Source: Deltaproteobacteria bacterium
GTDB lineage: Bacteria; Desulfobacterota; Desulfuromonadia; Geobacterales; Geobacteraceae
Assembly (NCBI GenBank): GCA_021810985.1
Contig: JAJZQA010000135.1
Coordinates: 1 to 7,118, forward strand
Reading direction: 5' to 3'
Length of the DNA stretch: 7,118 bases
The notes under the pieces are model-generated. The model searched no databases. It was not told where the DNA came from and saw nothing but the letters and a program-made list of their open reading frames with translations. Below are positions 6,318 to 7,118 of this stretch, in pieces. Each line of letters opens with the position of its first letter. The stretch's first letter is position 1. The translations under genes were made by a program, and so were the position numbers.

Positions 6318-6608
6318 ATGTGGATCATTGTCGCCTACGACGTAAACACTGAAACCAAAGAGGGCCGTCGAAGACTCCGCCGCGTTGCCCAGGCATGTAA
6401 AAATTTCGGCCAGCGGGTGCAGAAGTCGGTCTTCGAATGTCAGGTAAATGAAATGAAGTTCGAGCAACTGCGCCGGAGGCTCCTGAAGGAAATTGACAAA
6501 GAAGAAGATAATCTTCGACTGTACCGCCTGACCGAGCCAAGGGAGCAGCACGTTGAAACCTACGGCCAGAGCAGGACGATCTTCTTTGATGATCCGTTGA
6601 TTGTGTAG
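6318..6608 (+). CDS. cas2: Cas2, structural partner of Cas1 in spacer integration
   Basis: A 96-residue ferredoxin-fold protein, the usual size for Cas2. The dimer bridges two Cas1 dimers and measures the prespacer. The N-terminal strand MWIIVAYDVNTETKEGRRRL with Asp8 is the standard Cas2 start; QRVQKSVFECQV in the middle and LRLYRLTEP towards the end are also typical. The Shine-Dalgarno AGGAG at 6308-6312 overlaps the cas1 stop codon and is spaced 5 nt from the ATG, so cas1 and cas2 are cotranslated neighbours. It is the last protein gene before the leader. Confidence 0.97.
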   Translation: MWIIVAYDVNTETKEGRRRLRRVAQACKNFGQRVQKSVFECQVNEMKFEQLRRRLLKEIDKEEDNLRLYRLTEPREQHVETYGQSRTIFFDDPLIV

Positions 6609-6630
6609 CGCGAACCTGTTGTGGTAATGA

Positions 6631-6670
6631 AAAACCGGGGGTATTCGCGGATGTGTAATACGCTGGTTTT
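6631..6670 (+). terminator. Imperfect stem-loop after cas2, possible end of the cas transcript
   Basis: AAAACC (6631-6636) pairs with GGTTTT (6665-6670), and GTATT (6641-6645) pairs with AATAC (6657-6661). An internal loop (GGGG against GCT) lies between the two stem parts, and the top loop has 11 nt. It begins 22 nt after the cas2 stop and ends in four T, followed by GCGCGGTAATTTTT. This could be a weak intrinsic terminator separating cas and array transcripts, or simply a leader structure. The stem is interrupted and AT-rich, so confidence is low. Confidence 0.3.
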
Positions 6671-6729
6671 GCGCGGTAATTTTTATACGGATGAGAGACT
6701 ATGACATTACGCAGACACTTTTGTACCCG

Positions 6730-6774
6730 TTTCGCGAAAATGAGTGTGTAACTTGTTGGAAACTGTCGCGAAAA
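6730..6774. repeat. Leader palindrome and direct repeat of its core
   Basis: TTTCGCGAAA at 6730-6739 is a perfect 10-bp palindrome. Its half TCGCGAAAA (6732-6740) recurs exactly at 6766-6774, 34 bp further on and 10 bp before the first repeat. Paired symmetric sites this close to the integration point are candidates for binding by a host factor or by the adaptation complex; this role is inference. Confidence 0.5.
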
Positions 6775-6784
6775 AATGGCGGCA

Positions 6785-7118
6785 GTAGCGCCCGTCAGCG
6801 ATGGCGGGCGAGGATTGAAACAGCTAGTGTGTCAACCAAGAGACTCTGAAAGGGGGTAGCGCCCGTCAGCGATGGCGGGCGAGGATTGAAACTCACTCTC
6901 TACCAGCAAGAACAAAGAACTGGCGGTAGCGCCCGTCAGCGATGGCGGGCGAGGATTGAAACCTGGTAGCGGAGTTTGTTGTAAATCCGCCAGGCGTAGC
7001 GCCCGTCAGCGATGGCGGGCGAGGATTGAAACCTTTTTCTTTTCCGCATAAACCTTTTTTTCGCCGTAGCGCCCGTCAGCGATGGCGGGCGAGGATTGAA
7101 ACCATGCCAGCGTAACGG
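6785..7118 (+). CRISPR. Type I-C CRISPR array, leader end (five repeats, four full spacers, runs off the right edge)
   Basis: There are five identical 37-bp repeats at 6785-6821, 6856-6892, 6926-6962, 6996-7032 and 7066-7102. Each starts GTAGCGCCCG and ends GAGGATTGAAAC, the ATTGAAAC ending being typical of I-C. Spacers are 6822-6855 (34 bp), 6893-6925, 6963-6995 and 7033-7065 (33 bp each); a fifth begins at 7103 and is cut by the window end. The repeat forms a hairpin with CGCCCG (positions 5-10) pairing CGGGCG (21-26), extendable by one G-T and one C-G pair. Exactly 11 nt, AGGATTGAAAC, follow the stem, matching the established I-C 5' handle left by Cas5c. Leader position, repeat ending and cas order all agree that transcription is rightward. 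No repeat degeneration is seen, as expected at the leader end of a working array. Spacer targets cannot be judged without a search. Confidence 0.99.

Larger units (their letters stand above)
6609..6784 (+). promoter_or_regulatory. CRISPR leader
   Basis: This is 176 bp of non-coding DNA between the cas2 stop and the first repeat. Its AT-rich patches and lack of open frames with family features fit a leader, which should hold the array promoter and the signals that guide Cas1-Cas2 to the first repeat. An isolated -10-like TTATAC is seen at 6683-6688, but no convincing -35 partner lies at normal spacing, so I do not place a promoter. GTGTAA followed eight bases later by the end of TGG occurs twice (6653-6666 and 6746-6759; 10 of 14 positions equal). 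New spacers should enter at the 6784/6785 junction. Confidence 0.85.

Noticed and set aside
6660..6690. Sigma-54 or sigma-70 promoter in the leader
   Set aside because: The TGG and TTGC elements are at the wrong spacing for sigma-54, and the TTATAC at 6683 has no matching -35 box, so no promoter position was assigned.

Overview
The window carries most of a type I-C CRISPR-Cas locus, all on the + strand, entered inside the end of cas3 and left inside the CRISPR array. The order is cas3 (C-terminal part only), cas5c, cas8c (with an internal in-frame cas11c start), cas7c, cas4, a BRO-N/DinD-like 'prophage antirepressor' gene, cas1, cas2, a leader of about 176 bp, and at least five identical 37-bp repeats with 33-34 bp spacers. 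The organism cannot be named from this sequence. The moderately GC-rich coding DNA, the sequence style of the Cas proteins, and a C-run/G-run dispersed repeat of a kind I associate with Geobacter-like genomes suggest a Geobacter/Desulfuromonadales-type bacterium; this is inference, not identification.

Bases 1-4404 hold the interference module plus cas4. Genes are packed with 16-nt spacing or with TGATG/ATGA stop-start overlaps, so this looks like one polycistron whose promoter lies left of the window. Cas5c should process the pre-crRNA and cap the 5' handle. Cas7c forms the backbone, Cas8c the large PAM-reading subunit and Cas11c the small subunits, and Cas3 degrades the target. Cas4, Cas1 and Cas2 form the spacer-acquisition module.

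Bases 4415-5278 are the unusual part. A complete 287-residue BRO-N protein, normally found in prophages and mobile regions, sits in phase between cas4 and cas1, where type I-C operons usually have nothing. Its last 15 or so codons run through a dispersed repeat containing a perfect 9-bp-arm hairpin. The 3' arm of that hairpin also supplies the only Shine-Dalgarno-like sequence for cas1, whose start overlaps the BRO stop (ATGA). Production of Cas1 may therefore depend on translation of the BRO gene.

Bases 6609-6784 are the non-coding leader. It holds an imperfect stem-loop just after cas2, a 10-bp perfect palindrome, and a nearby direct repeat of its core. Bases 6785-7118 are the leader-proximal end of the array. 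All five visible repeats are identical and read in the same direction as the cas genes. Their hairpin ends exactly 11 nt before the repeat end, matching the known type I-C 5' handle length.
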